NCBI GenBank assembly: GCA_026874595.1
Contig: CM049318.1
Coordinates: forward strand, 26,500,956-26,564,955
Reading direction: 5' to 3'
DNA length: 64,000 nucleotides
From: Sipunculus nudus
Lineage: Eukaryota > Annelida > Sipuncula > Golfingiida > Sipunculidae
Shown here: piece after piece, positions 24,795 to 38,243 of the stretch
Numbering within the stretch: the first letter of the stretch is position 1
Layout: each line of letters begins with the position of its first letter
Notes under the pieces: generated by a model
What the model saw: the letters and a program-made list of their open reading frames with translations, nothing else
Database searches by the model: none
What the model was told of the DNA's origin: nothing
Made by a program: the position numbers and the translations under genes

Positions 24795-25827
24795 CGTACT
24801 TCCAGGAACGTGAATAAAAGAATACGTAATGAGCATTTCGTAAAGATGACAATTAACCTTAGTTTCATGTTTGATCCCGTTTTAATGCCACTCAATTAAT
24901 CGCTCAAATTCGAATATGATAATGTCAGAAGATCCAAACCATCTATATAGCACCAAATGTAAAAAATGTTACTTCTGCTTATTTGGTCAAATCCGTATGG
25001 CGATCAAAAGAGTAGTGTACTCTTTCATTATATGCCAAAAGAACATATTGGATTGACCGAGCAAGCAGACAACATAACATTTGATTAATCAGATATTGCA
25101 TTTTTCTGTTATTCTGTCAAGACGACATAAAAATTCACATGTAATTCCATTAGGCATTTTTCAACATCTGCAGATGAAGTTATTTGCAATATTTTAAAGT
25201 TGAAAATTTGACGAATATACCATATCCCAAGTGGGAATGAATCAAATATTGCGTAACTCTACTTTTAATTTAAATTTAACGTAAGCTATATTTTCTATTT
25301 TAAAATACTTCGAAAATGTTATAGTTAACCCGGAATAAGTAAGGGGATAGAAGGAGAATCTGGCTTTTTTTCATATACGCAACACTATCCAAAAAGAAGA
25401 CCTTACACTGTTGTACTCTTAGCCCATTCCTCAATTTATTAAACGGTTACAGGTGAAACTGCAAAGAACGGCTCGATTCTGTGCATTTCATTTCTTACTA
25501 TTATTTTCACTATCTAAGTGTTAAGTTTAAAAATTTACTATACCATGCTCTCTCCTCATCGTTTATTTATTCACTGATCCTCCGCTCATTATCGCACAGG
25601 TATTCTACAAAGACTGAGATTTGAACAGTGTACAGCTTCTCACGAATATTCAACTACGCACCAACTAAATTAAGACTTGTCATTCCTTTTTTAAATGTCT
25701 TTCTAATAAACATGCTTGACGATATCACATAAAAATAAACTCCTCATTTTTACATCAGAAATACTACAACATCTGCAAATGAACAAATGTGCCACAGTTT
25801 TAGTACTTGAATATTTGATCGAGATTG
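24795..25827 (+). repeat. Monomer 25, type A
   Basis: A unit marked by caggaacgtg, gataatgtcag, aagtgggaatg, aaggggatagaagg and ttacactg. Partner of 39, and of 59 in its right part. Private acccggaataag. Confidence 0.95.
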
Positions 25828-26861
25828 CGTAATTCCTGGAGAGTGAATAAAAGATTACGTAATGAGCATTTCGTAAACAGGAAAATTAACCTCAGCTTCA
25901 TGTTTGATCCCGTTTTTCATGACACTCAAACAATCGCTCAAATTCGAATATGATCAAATCAGAGGAACCAAACAATCTATATTGAACCAAATGTAAAAAA
26001 AATGTTACTTCTGCTTATTTTGTCAAATCCGTATGGCGATCAAAAGAGTAGTGTACTCTTTCATTATATGCCAAAAGAACATATTGGATTGACCGAGCAA
26101 GCAGACAACATAACATTTGATTAATCAGATATTGCATTTTTCTGTTATTCTGTCAAGACGACATAAAAATTCACATGTACTTCCATTAGGCATTTTTCAA
26201 CATCTGCAGATGAAGTTATTTGCAATATTTTAAAGTTGAAAATTTGACAAATATACCATATCCCAAGGGGGAATGAATCAAATATTGCGTAACTCTACTT
26301 TTAATTTAAATTTAACGTAAGCTATATTTTATATTTTAAAATACTTGGAAAATGTTATAGTAAACTCGAAATAAGTAAGGGCATAGAATGAGAATCTGTT
26401 TTTTTATATACGCAACACTATCCAAAAAGAAGACCTTACTCTGTTATACTCTTAGCCCATTCCTCAATTTATAAAAGGGTCCCAAGTGTAACTGCAAAGT
26501 AAGGCTCAAATCTTTGCATTTCATTTCTTACTATTATTTTCACTATCTAACTGTAAAGTTTAAAAAAATTACTATACCATGCTCTCTCCTCATCCTTCAT
26601 GTATTCACTGATCCTCCGCTCATTTTTGCACAGGCATTCTACAAAGACTGAGATTTGAACAGTGTACAGCATCTCATGAATATTCAACTACGCACCAACT
26701 AAATTAAGACTTGTCATTCTCTTTTTAACTGTCATTCTTATAAACATGCTAAACGATAACACATAAAAATAACCTCCTCTTTTTTACATCAGAAATACTA
26801 CAACATCTGCAGATGAACAAATGTGCCACAATTTTAGTCCTTGAATATTTGATCGAGATTG
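25828..26861 (+). repeat. Monomer 26, B-A-B mosaic
   Basis: B left with cagcttcatg and caaacaatcg, A middle with catgtacttcc, B right from gtaaactcg with tataaaagggtccc. Partner of 40 and 60. Private tattttgtcaaatcc. Confidence 0.93.
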
Positions 26862-27894
26862 CGTACTTCCAGGAATGTGAATAAAAGAATACGTAATGAG
26901 CATTTCGTAAAGATGACAATTAACCTCAGTTTCATGTTTGGTCCCGTTTTTCATGACACTCAATTAATCGCTCAAATTCGAATATGATAATATCAGAGGA
27001 TCCAAACCATCTATATTGAACCAAATGTAAAAAAAATGTTACTTCTGCTTATTTGGTCAAATCCGTATGGCGATCAAAAGAGTAGTGTACTCTTTCATTA
27101 TGTGCCAAACGAACATATTGGATTGACCGAGCAAGCAGACAACATTACATTTGATTAATCAGATACATTATTTTTCTGATATTCTGTCAAGACGACATAA
27201 AAATTCACATGTTATTCCATTAGGAATTTTTCAACATCTGCAGATGAAGTTATTTGCAATATTTTAAAGTGAAAAATTTGACGAATATACCATATCCCAA
27301 GGAGGAATGAATCAAATATTGCGTAACTCTACTTTTAATTTAAATTTAACGTAAGCTATATTTTCTATTTTAAAATACTTCGAAATTGTTAGTTAACCCG
27401 AAATATGTAAGGGCATAAAATGAGAATCCGGGTTTTTTTATATACGCAACACTATCCAAAAAGAAGGCCTTACTCTGTTGTACTCTTAGCCCATTCCTCA
27501 ATTTATTAAACGGTTACAGGTGAAACTGCAAAGAACGGCTCAAATCTGTGCATTTCATTTCTTACTATTATTTTCACTATCTAAGTGTTAAGTTAAAAAA
27601 TTTACTATACCATGCTCGTTCCTCATCGTTTATTTATTCACTGATCCTCCGCTCGTTATCGCACAGGTATTCTACAAAGACTGAGATTTGAACAGTGTAC
27701 AGCATCTCACGAATATTCAACTACGCACCAACTAAATTAAGACTTGTCATTCCTATTTTAAATGTCTTTCTAATAAACATGCTTGACGATATCACATTAA
27801 AATAAACTCCTCATTTTTACATCAGAAATACTACAACATCTGCAAATGAACAAATGTGCCACAGTTTTAGTAGTTGAATGTTTGATCGAGATTG
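26862..27894 (+). repeat. Monomer 27, A with B tract
   Basis: A unit carrying tttggtcccgtttttcat. B at 27017-27179, where partners 41 and 61 are A. Has aaggaggaatg and private catgctcgttcc. Confidence 0.93.
27017..27179 (+). repeat. B-type tract in unit 27, absent from HOR partners
   Basis: About 163 bp of B sequence (ctatattgaacc to ctgatattc) where 41 and 61 read A. The flanks of 27, 41 and 61 agree otherwise, so the change happened in this copy. Confidence 0.8.
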
Positions 27895-28929
27895 CGTAAT
27901 TCCTGGAGAGTGAATAATAGGTTACGTAATGAGCATTTCGTAAACAGGAAAATTAACCTCAGTTTCATGTTTGATCCCGTTTTTCATGACACTCAAATAA
28001 TCGCTCAAATTCGAATATGATCAAATCAGAGGAACCAAACAATCTATATTGAACCAAATGTAAAAAATATGTTACTTCTGCTAATTTGGTCAAATCCGTA
28101 TGGCGATCAAAAGAGTAGTGTACTCTTTCATTATGTGCCAAACGAACATATTGGATTGACCGAGCAAGCAGACAACATTACATTTGATTAATCAGATACA
28201 TTATTTTTCTGATATTCTGTCAAGACGAGCTTAAAATTCACAGTTTATTCCATCAGGCATTTTTCAACATCTGCAGATGAAGTTATTTGCAATATTTTTC
28301 AGTTCAATATTTCATGAATATACAATATCCCAAGGGGAAATAATCAAATATTGCGTAATTCTCATTTTTATTTTAAGTTTAATGTAAGCTATATTTTCTA
28401 TTTTAAAATACTTCGAAAATGTTATAGTTAACCCGAAATAAGTAAGGGCATAGAATGAGAATCTGTTTTATTTTATATACGCAACACTATCCAAAAAGAA
28501 GGCCTTACTCTGTTGTACTCTTAGCCCATTCCTCAATTTATTAAACGGTTACAGGTGAAACTGCAAAGAACGGCTCAAATCTGTGCATTTCATTTCTTAC
28601 TATTATTTTCACTATCTAAGTGTTAAGTTAAAAAATTTACTATACCATGCTCGCTCCTCATCGTTTATTTATTCACTGATCCTCCGCTCGTTATCGCACA
28701 GGTATTCTACAAAGACTGAGATTTGAACAGTGTACAGCATCTCACGAATATTCAACTACGCACCAACTAAATTAAGACTTGTCATTCCTATTTTAAATGT
28801 CTTTCTAATAAACATGCTTGACGATATCACATAAAAATAAACTCCTCATTTTTACATCAGAAATACTACAACATCTGCAAATGAACAAATGTGCCACAGT
28901 TTTAGTAGTTGAATGTTTGATCGAGATTG
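27895..28929 (+). repeat. Monomer 28, B-to-A mosaic (extra unit of copy 1)
   Basis: B left and middle, A right from tattttctattttaaaa. Has gctaatttgg. Private changes are aataataggttacg, gacgagcttaaa and tttttcagttc. It has no separate partner in copy 2. Confidence 0.92.
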
Positions 28930-29964
28930 CGTAATTCCTGGAGAGTGAATAATAGATTACGTAATGAGCATTTCGTAAACAGGAAAATTAACCTCAGTTT
29001 CATGTTTGATCCCGTTTTTCATGACACTCAAATAATCGCTCAAATTCGAATATGATCAAATCAGAGGAACCAAACAATCTATATTGAACCAAATGTAAAA
29101 AATATGTTACTTCTGCTAATTTGGTCAAATCCGTATGGCGATCAAAAGAGTAGTGTACTCTTTCATTATGTGCCAAACGAACATATTGGATTGACCGAGC
29201 AAGCAGACAACATTACATTTGATTAATCAGATACATTATTTTTCTGATATTCTGTCAAGACGACATTAAAATTCACAGTTTATTTCATCAGGCATTTTTC
29301 AACATCTGCAGATGAAGTTATTTGCAATATTTTTAAGTTCAATATTTCATGAATATACAATATCCCAAGGGGAAATAATCAAATATTGCGAAACTCTAAT
29401 TTTTATTTTAAGTTTAATGTAAGCTATATTTTCTATTTTAAAATACTTCGAAAATGTTATAGTTAACCCGAAATAAGTAAGGGCATAGAATGAGAATCTG
29501 TTTTATTTTATATACGCAACACTATCCAAAAAGAAGGCCTTACTCTGTTGTACTCTTAGCCCATTCCTCAATTTATTAAACGGTTACAGGTGAAACTGCA
29601 AAGAACGGCTCAAATCTGTGCATTTCATTTCTTACTATTATTTTCACTATCTAAGTGTTAAGTTAAAAAAATTACTATACCATGCTCGCTCCTCAACGTT
29701 TATTTATTCACTGATCCTCCGCTCGTTATCGCACAGGTATTCTACAAAGACTGAGATTTGAACAGTGTACAGCATCTCACGAATATTCAACTACGCACCA
29801 ACTAAATTAAGACTTGTCATTCCTATTTTAAATGTCTTTCTAATAAACATGCTTGACGATATCACATAAAAATAAACTCCTCATTTTTACATCAGAAATA
29901 CTACAACATCTGCAAATGAACAAATGTGCCACAGTTTTAGTAGTTGAATGTTTGATCGAGATTG
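28930..29964 (+). repeat. Monomer 29, B-to-A mosaic
   Basis: Same architecture as 28. Has tttatttcatc as in 42. Private gcgaaactct and cctcaacgttt. Confidence 0.93.
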
Positions 29965-31000
29965 CGTAATTCCTGGAGAGTGAATAATAGATTACGTAAT
30001 GAGCATTTCGTAAACAGGAAAATTAACCTCAGTTTCATGTTTGATCCCGTTTTTCATGACACTCAAATAATCGCTCAAATTCGAATATGATCAAATCAGA
30101 GGAACCAAACAATCTATATTGAACCAAATGTAAAAAAAAAATGTTACTTCTGCTAATTTGGTCAAATCCGTATGGCGATCAAAAGAGTAGTGTACTCTTT
30201 CATTATGTGCCAAACGAACATATTGGATTGACCGAGCAAGCAGACAACATTACATTTGATTAATCAGATACATTATTTTTCTGATATTCTGTCAAGACGA
30301 CATTAAAATTCACAGTTTATTCCATCAGGCATTTTTCAACATCTGCAGATGAAGTTATTTGCAATATTTTTAAGTTCAATATTTCATGAATATACAATAT
30401 CCCAAGGGGAAATAATCAAATATTGCGTAACTCTAATTTTTATTTTAAGTTTAATGTAAGCTATATTTTCTATTTAAGATACTTCGAAAATGTTATAGTA
30501 AACTCGAAATAAGTAAGGGCATAGAATGAGAATCTGTTTTATTTTATATACGCAACACTATCCAAAAAGAAGACCTTACTCTGTTATACTCTTAGCCCAT
30601 TCCTCAATTTATAAAAGGGTTCCAAGTGTAACTGCAAAGTAAGGCTCAAATCTTTGCATTTCATTTCTTACTATTATTTTCACCATCTTACTGTAAAGTT
30701 TAAAAAAAATTACTATACCATGCTCTCTCCTCATCCTTTAGTGTATTCACTGATCCTCCGCTTATTTTTGCACAGGCATTCTACAAAGACTGAGATTTGA
30801 ACAGTGTACAGCATCTCATGAATATTCAACTACGCACCAACTAAATTAAGACTTGTCATTCTCTTTTTAACTGTCATTCTAATAAACATGCTTGACGATA
30901 ACACATAAAAATAACCTCCTCTTTTTTACATCAGAAATACTACATCTGCAGATGAACAAATATGCCACAGTTTTAGTAGTTGAATGTTAGATCGAGATTG
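29965..31000 (+). repeat. Monomer 30, type B
   Basis: B throughout, with gctaatttgg, a long A-run before atgttac, and caccatcttactg. Partner of 43. Private gaatgttagatcg in the tail. Confidence 0.94.
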
Positions 31001-32036
31001 CGTACTTCCAGGAATGTGAATAAAAGAATACGTAATGAGCATTTCGTAAAGATGACAATTAACCTTAGTTTCATGTTATATCCCGTTTTAATGCCACTCA
31101 ATTAATCGCTCAAATTCGAATATGATAATATCAGAAGATCCAAACCATCTATATAGCACCAAATGTAAAAAATGTTACTTCTGCTTATTTGGTCAAATCC
31201 GTATGGCGATCAAAAGAGTAGTGTACTCTTTCATAATATGCCAAAAGAACATATTGGATTGACCGAGCAAGCAGACAACATAACATTTGATTAATCAGAT
31301 ATTGCATTTTTCTGTTATTCTGTCAAGACGACATAAAAATTCACATGTAATTTCATTAGGCCTTTTTCAACATCTGCAGATGAAGTTATTTGCAATATTT
31401 TAAAGTTGAAAATTTGACGAATATACCATATCCCAAGGGGGAATGAATCAAATATTGCGTAACTCTACTTTTAATTTAAATTTAACGTAAGCTAAATTTT
31501 CTATTTTAAAATACTTCGAAAATGTTATAGTTAACCCGAAATAAGTAAGGGCATAGAATGAGAATCTGGTTTTTTTTTTCATATACGCAACACTATCCAA
31601 AAAGAAGACCTTACTCTGTTGTACTCTTAGCCCATTCCTCAATTTATTAAACGGTTACAGGTGAAACTGCAAAGAACGGCTCGATTCTGTGCATTTCATT
31701 TCTTACTATTATTTTCACTATCTAAGTGTTAAGTTTAAAAAATTTACTATACCATGCTCTCTCCTCATCGTTTATTTATTCACTGATCCTCCGCTCATTA
31801 TCTCACAGGTATTCTACAAAGACTGAAATTTGAACAGTGTACAGCATCTCACGAATATTCAACTACGCACCAACTAAATTAAGACTTGTCATTCCTTTTT
31901 TAAATGTCTTTCTAATAAACATGCTTGACGATATCACATAAAAATAAACTCCTCATTTTAACATCAGAAATACTACAACATCTGCAAATGAACAAATGTG
32001 CCACAGTTTTAGTACTTGAATATTTGATCGAGATTG
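31001..32036 (+). repeat. Monomer 31, type A
   Basis: A unit marked by catgttatatcccg, tcataatatgcc, aggcctttttc and gctcattatctcac. Partner of 44 at +13,451. Confidence 0.95.
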
Positions 32037-33070
32037 CGTAATTCCTGGAGAGTGAATAAAAGATTACGTAATGAGCATTTCGTAAACAGGAAAATTAACC
32101 TCAGTTTCATGTTTGATCCCGTTTTAATGCCACTCAATTAATCGCTCAAATTCGAATATGATAATATCAGAAGATCCAAACCATCTATATAGCACCAAAT
32201 GTAAAAAATGTTACTTCTGCTTATTTGGTCAAATCCGTATGGCGATCAAAAGAGTAGTGTACTCTTTCATTATATGCCAAAAGAACATATTGGATTGACC
32301 GAGCAAGCAGACAACATTACATTTGATTAATCAGATACATTATTTTTCTGATATTCTGTCAAGACGACATTAAAATTCACAGTTTATTCCATCAGGCATT
32401 TTTCAACATCTGCAGATGAAGTTATTTGCAATATTTTAAAGTTGAAAATTTGACGAATATACCATATCCCAAGGGGAAATGAATCAAATATTGCGTAACT
32501 CTACTTTTAATTTAAATTTAACGTAAGCTATATTTTCTATTTTAAAATACTTCGAAAATGTTATAGTTAACCCGAAATAAGTAAGGGCATAGAATGAGAA
32601 TCTGGTTTTTTTTTATATACGCAACACTATCCAAAAAGAAGACCTTACTCTGTTGTACTCTTAGCCCATTCCTCAATTTATTAAACGGTTACAGGTGAAA
32701 CTGCAAAGAACGGCTCGATTTTGTGCATTTCATTTCTTACTATTATTTTCACTATCTAAGTGTTAAATATAAAAAATTTACTATACCATGCTCTCTCCTC
32801 ATCGTTTATTTATTCACTGATCCTCCGCTCGTTATCGCACAGGTATTCTACAAAGACTGAGATTTGAACAGTGTACAGCATCTCATGAATATTCAACTAC
32901 GCACCAACTAAATTAAGACTTGTCATTCCTATTTTAAATGTCTTTCTAATAAACATGCTTGACGATATCACATAAAAATAAACTCCTCATTTTTACATCA
33001 GAAATACTACAACATCTGCAAATGAACAAATGTGCCACAGTTTTAGTAGTTGAATGTTTGATCGAGATTG
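32037..33070 (+). repeat. Monomer 32, B head joined to A body (HOR junction)
   Basis: B head to about 32,126, matching unit 45, then A. Carries the same B patch as unit 20 at 32318-32393. Private ctcgattttgtgc and gttaaatataaa. Forms the boundary between large HOR copies 1 and 2. Confidence 0.93.
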
Positions 33071-34104
33071 CGTAATTCCTGGAGAGTGAATAATAGATTA
33101 CGTAATGAGCATTTCGTAAACAGGAAAATTAACCTCAGTTTCATGTTTGATCCCGTTTTTCATGACACTCAAATAATCGCTCAAATTCGAATATGATCAA
33201 ATCAGAGGAACCAAACAATCTATATTGAACCAAATGTAAAAAAAATGTTACTTCTGCTTATTTGGTCAAATCCGTATGGCGATCAAAAGAGTAGTGTACT
33301 CTTTCATTATGTGCCAAACGAACATATTGGATTGACCGAGCAAGCAGACAACATTACATTTGATTAATCAGATACATTATTTTTCTGATATTCTGTCAAG
33401 ACGACATTAAAATTCACAGTTTATTCCATCAGGCACTTTTCAACATCTGCAGATGAAGTTATTTGCAATATTTTTAAGTTCAATATTTCATGAATATACA
33501 ATATCCCAAGGGGAAATAATCAAATATTGCGTAACTCTAATTTTAATTTTAAGTTTAATGTGAGCTATATTTTCTTTTTAAGATACTTCGAAAATGTTAT
33601 AGTAAACTCGAAAAAAGTAAGGGCATAGAATGAGAATCTGTTTTATTTTATATACGCAACACTATCCAAAAAGAAGACCTTACTCTGTTATACTCTTAGC
33701 CCATTCCTCAATTTATAAAAGGGTTCCAAGTGTAACTGCAAAGTAAGGCTCAAATCTTTGCATTTCATTTCTTACTATTATTTTCACTATCTAACTGTAA
33801 AGTTTAAAAAAAAATTACTATACCATGCTCTCTCCTCATCCTTTAGTGTATTCACTGATCCTCCGCTTATTTTTGCACAGGCATTCTACAAAGTCTGAGA
33901 TTTGAACAGTGTACAGCATCTCATGAATATTCAACTACGCACCAACTAAATTAAGACTTGTCATTCTCTTTTTAACTGTCATTCTAATAAACATGCTTGA
34001 CGATAACACATAAAAATAACCTCCTCTTTTTACATCAGAAATACTACATCTGCAGATGAACAAATGTGCCACAGTTTTAGTAGTTGAATGTTTGATCGAG
34101 ATTG
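33071..34104 (+). repeat. Monomer 33, type B
   Basis: Partner of 19, without that unit's private changes. Has gcacttttcaac where 19 has gcatttttcaac. Confidence 0.95.
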
Positions 34105-35138
34105 CGTACTTCCAGGAATGTGAATAAAAGAATACGTAATGAGCATTTCGTAAAGATGACAATTAACCTCAGTTTCATGTTTGATCCCGTTTTAATGCCA
34201 CTCAATTAATCGCTCAAATTCGAATATGATAATATCAGAAGATCCAAACCATCTATATAGCACCAAATGTAAAAAATGTTACTTCTGCTTATTTGGTCAA
34301 ATCCGTATGGCGATCAAAAGAGTAGTGTACTCTTTCATTATATGCCAAAAGAACATATTGGATTGACCGAGCAAGCAGACAACATAACATTTGATTAATC
34401 AGATATTGCATTTTTCTGTTATTCTGTCAAGACGACATAAAAATTCACATGTAATTCCATTAGGCATTTTTCAACATCTGCAGATGAAGTTATTTGTAAT
34501 ATTTTAAAGTTGAAAATTTGACGAATATACCATATCCCAAGGGGGAATGAATCAAATATTGCGTAACTCTACTTTTAGTTTAAATTTAACGTAAGCTATA
34601 TTTTCTATTTTAAAATACTTCGAAAATGTTATAGTTAACCCGAAATAAGTAAGGGCATAGAATGAGAATCTGGTTTTTTTTTATATACGCAACACTATCC
34701 AAAAAGAAGACCTTACTCTGTTGTACTCTTAGCCCATTCCTCAATTTATTAAACGGTTACAGGTGAAACTGCAAAGAACGGCTCGATTCTGTGCATTTCA
34801 TTTCTTACTATTATTTTCACTATCTAAGTGTTAAGTATAAAAAATTTACTATACCATGCTCTCTCCTCATCGTTTATTTATTCACTGATCCTCCGCTCAT
34901 TATCGCACAGGTATTCTACAAAGACTGAGATTTGAACAGTGTACTGCATCTCACGAATATTCAACTACACACCAACTAAATTAAGACTTGTCATTCCTTT
35001 TTTAAATGTCTTTCTAATAAACATGCTTGACGATATCACATAAAAATAAACTCCTCATTTTTACATCAGAAATACTACAACATCTGCAAATGAACAAATG
35101 TGCCTCAGTTTTAGTAGTTGAATATTTGATCGAGATTG
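34105..35138 (+). repeat. Monomer 34, type A
   Basis: A throughout, with tatttgtaat and cttttagttt as in unit 3. The middle is plain A where partner 20 carries a B patch. Private gtgtactgcatc. Confidence 0.95.
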
Positions 35139-36173
35139 CGTAATTCCTGGAGAGTGAATAAAAGATTACGTAATGACCATTTCGTAAACAGGAAAATTAA
35201 CCTCAGTTTCATGTTTGATCCCGTTTTTCATGACACTCAAATAATCGCTCAAATTCGAATATGATCAAATCAGAGGAACCAAACAATCTATATTGAACCA
35301 AATGTAAAAAAAAATATTACTTCTGCTTATTTGGTCAAATCCGTATGGCGATCAAAAGAGTAGTTGACTCTTTCATTATGTGCCAAACGAACATATTGGA
35401 TTGACCGAGCAAGCAGACAACATTACATTTGATTAATCAGATACATTATTTTTCTGATATTCTGTCAAGACGACATTAAAATTCACAGTTTATTCCATCA
35501 GGCACTTTTCAACATCTGCAGATGAAGTTATTTGCAATATTTTTAAGTTCAATATTTCATGAATATACAATATCCCAAGGGGAAATAATCAAATATTGCG
35601 TAACTCTAATTTTAATTTTAAGTTTAATGTAAGCTATATTTTCTTTTTAAGATACTTCGAAAATGTTATAGTAAACTCGAAAAAAGTAAGGGCATAGAAT
35701 GAGAATCTGTTTTATTTTATATACGCAACACTATCCAAAAAGAAGACCTTACTCTGTTATACTCTTAGCCCATTCCTCAATTTATAAAAGGGTTCCAAGT
35801 GTAACTGCAAAGTAAGGCTCAAATCTTTGCATTTCATTTCTTACTATTATTTTCACTATCTAACTGTAAAGTTTAAAAAAAAATTACTATTCCATGCTCT
35901 CTCCTCATCCTTTAGTGTATTCACTGATCCTCCGCTTATTTTTGCACAGGCATTCTACAAAGACTGAGATTTGAACAGTGTACAGCATCTCATGAATATT
36001 CAACTACGCACCAATTAAATTAAGACTTGTCATTCTCTTTTTAACTGTCATTCTAATAAACATGCTTGACGATAACACATAAAAATAACCTCCTCTTTTT
36101 ACATCAGAAATACTACATCTGCAGATGAACAAATGTGCCACAGTTTTAGTAGTTGAATGTTTGATCGAGATTG
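35139..36173 (+). repeat. Monomer 35, type B
   Basis: B unit with gaccatttcg, aatattac and gtagttgactc (as in 4), and ctattccatg (as in 21). Confidence 0.95.
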
Positions 36174-37208
36174 CGTACTTCCAGGAATGTGAATAAAAGA
36201 ATACGTAATGAGCATTTCGTAAAGATGACAATTAACCTCAGTTTCATGTTTGATCCCGTTTTAATGCCACTCAATTAATCGCTCAAATTCGAATATCATA
36301 ATATCAGAAGATCCAAACCATCTATATAGCACCAAATGTAAAAAATGTTACTTCTGCTTATTTGGTCAAATCCGTATGGCGATTAAAAGAGTAGTGTACT
36401 CTTTCATTATATGCCAAAAGAACATTTTGGATTGACCGAGCAAGCAGACAACATAACATTTGATTAATCAGATATTGCATTTTTCTGTTATTCTGTCAAG
36501 ACGACATAAAAATTAACATGTAATTCCATTAGGCATTTTTCAACATCTGCAGATGAAGTTATTTGCAATATTTTAAAGGTGAAAATTTAAAGAATATACC
36601 ATATCCCAAGGGGGAATGAATCAAATATTGCGTAACTCTACTTTTAATTTAAATTTAACGTAAGCTATATTTTATATTTTAAAATACTTCGAAAATGTTA
36701 TAGTTAACCCGAAATAAGTAAGGGCATAGAATGAGAATCTGGCTTTTTTTTCATATACGCAACACTATCCAAAAAGAAGACCTTACTCTGTTGTACTCTT
36801 AGCCCATTCCTCAATTTATTAAACGGTTACAGGTGAAACTGCAAAGAACGGCTCGATTCTGTGCATTTCATTTCTTACTATTATTTTCACTATCTAAGTG
36901 TTAAGTTTAAAAAATTTACTATACCATGCTCTCTCCTCATCGTTTATTTATTCACTGATCCTCCGCTCATTATCGCACAGGTATTCTACAAAGACTGAGA
37001 TTTGAACAGTGTACAGCTTCTCACGAATATTCAACTACGCACCAACTAAATTAAGACTTGTTATTCCTTTTTTAAATGTCTTTCTAATAAACATGCTTGA
37101 TGATATCTCATAAAAATAAACTCCTCATTTTAACATCAGAAATACTACAACATCTGCAAATGAACAAATGTGCCACAGTTTTAGTAATTGAATATTTGAT
37201 CGAGATTG
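36174..37208 (+). repeat. Monomer 36, type A
   Basis: Partner of 22. Private aatatcataatatc, aaattaacatg, aatttaaagaatat and cttgttattcc. Confidence 0.95.
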
Positions 37209-38243
37209 CGTAATTCCTGGAGAGTGAATAAAAGATTACGTAATGAGCATTTCGTAAACAGGAAAATTAAACTCAGTTTCATGTTTGATCCCGTTTTTCA
37301 TGACACTCAAATAATCGCTCAAATTCGAATATGATCAAATCAGAGGAACCAAACAATCTATATTGAACCAAATGTAAAAAAAATGTTACTTCTGCTTATT
37401 TGGTCAAATCCGTATGGCGATCAAAAGAGTAGTGTACTCTTTCATTATGTGCCAAACGAACATATTGGATTGACCGAGCAAGCAGACAACATTACATTTG
37501 ATTAATCAGATACATTATTTTTCTGATATTCTGTCAAGACGACATTAAAATTCACAGTTTATTCCATCAGGCACTTTTCAACATCTGCAGATGAAGTTAT
37601 TTGCAATATTTTTAAGTTCAATATTTCATGAATATACAATATCCCAAGGGGAAATAATCAAATATTGCGTAACTCTAATTTTAATTTTAAGTTTAATGTA
37701 AGCTATATTTTCTTTTTAAGATACTTCGAAAATGTTATAGTAAACTCGAAAAAAGTAAGGGCATAGAATGAGAATCTGTTTTATTTTATATACGCAACAC
37801 TATCCAAAAAGAAGACCTTACTCTGTTATACTCTTAGCCCATTCCTCAATTTATAAAAGGGTTCCAAGTGTAACTGCAAAGTAAGGCTCAAATCTTTGCA
37901 TTTCATTTCTTACTATTATTTTCACTATCTAACTGTAAAGTTTAAAAAAAAAATTACTATACCATGCTCTCTCCTCATCCTTTAGTGTATTCACTGATCC
38001 TCCGCTTATTTTTGCACAGGCATTCTACAAAGACTGAGATTTGAACAGTGTACAGCATCTCATGAATATTCAACTACGCACCAACTAAATTAAGACTTGT
38101 CATTCTCTTTTTAACTGTCATTCTAATAAACATGCTTGACGATAACACATAAAAATAACCTCCTCTTTTTACATCAGAAATACTACATCTGCAGATGAAC
38201 AAATGTGCCACAGTTTTAGTAGTTGAATGTTTGATCGAGATTG
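37209..38243 (+). repeat. Monomer 37, type B
   Basis: Partner of 23, with aattaaactcag. Has gcacttttcaac where 23 has gcacttctcaac. Confidence 0.95.

Larger units (their letters stand above)
18589..32126 (+). repeat. Large HOR copy 1, units 19 to 31 and the head of 32
   Basis: Units 19 to 27 match units 33 to 41 at an offset of 14,482 bp, drifting to 14,485. Unit 28 has no separate partner. Units 29, 30 and 31 then match 42, 43 and 44 at about 13,450. The head of unit 32 matches the head of 45 up to about 32,126, where 32 switches to A sequence. Private markers shared by the copies include cagcttctcacg, aagtgggaatg, aaggaggaatg and gctaatttgg. Confidence 0.93.
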
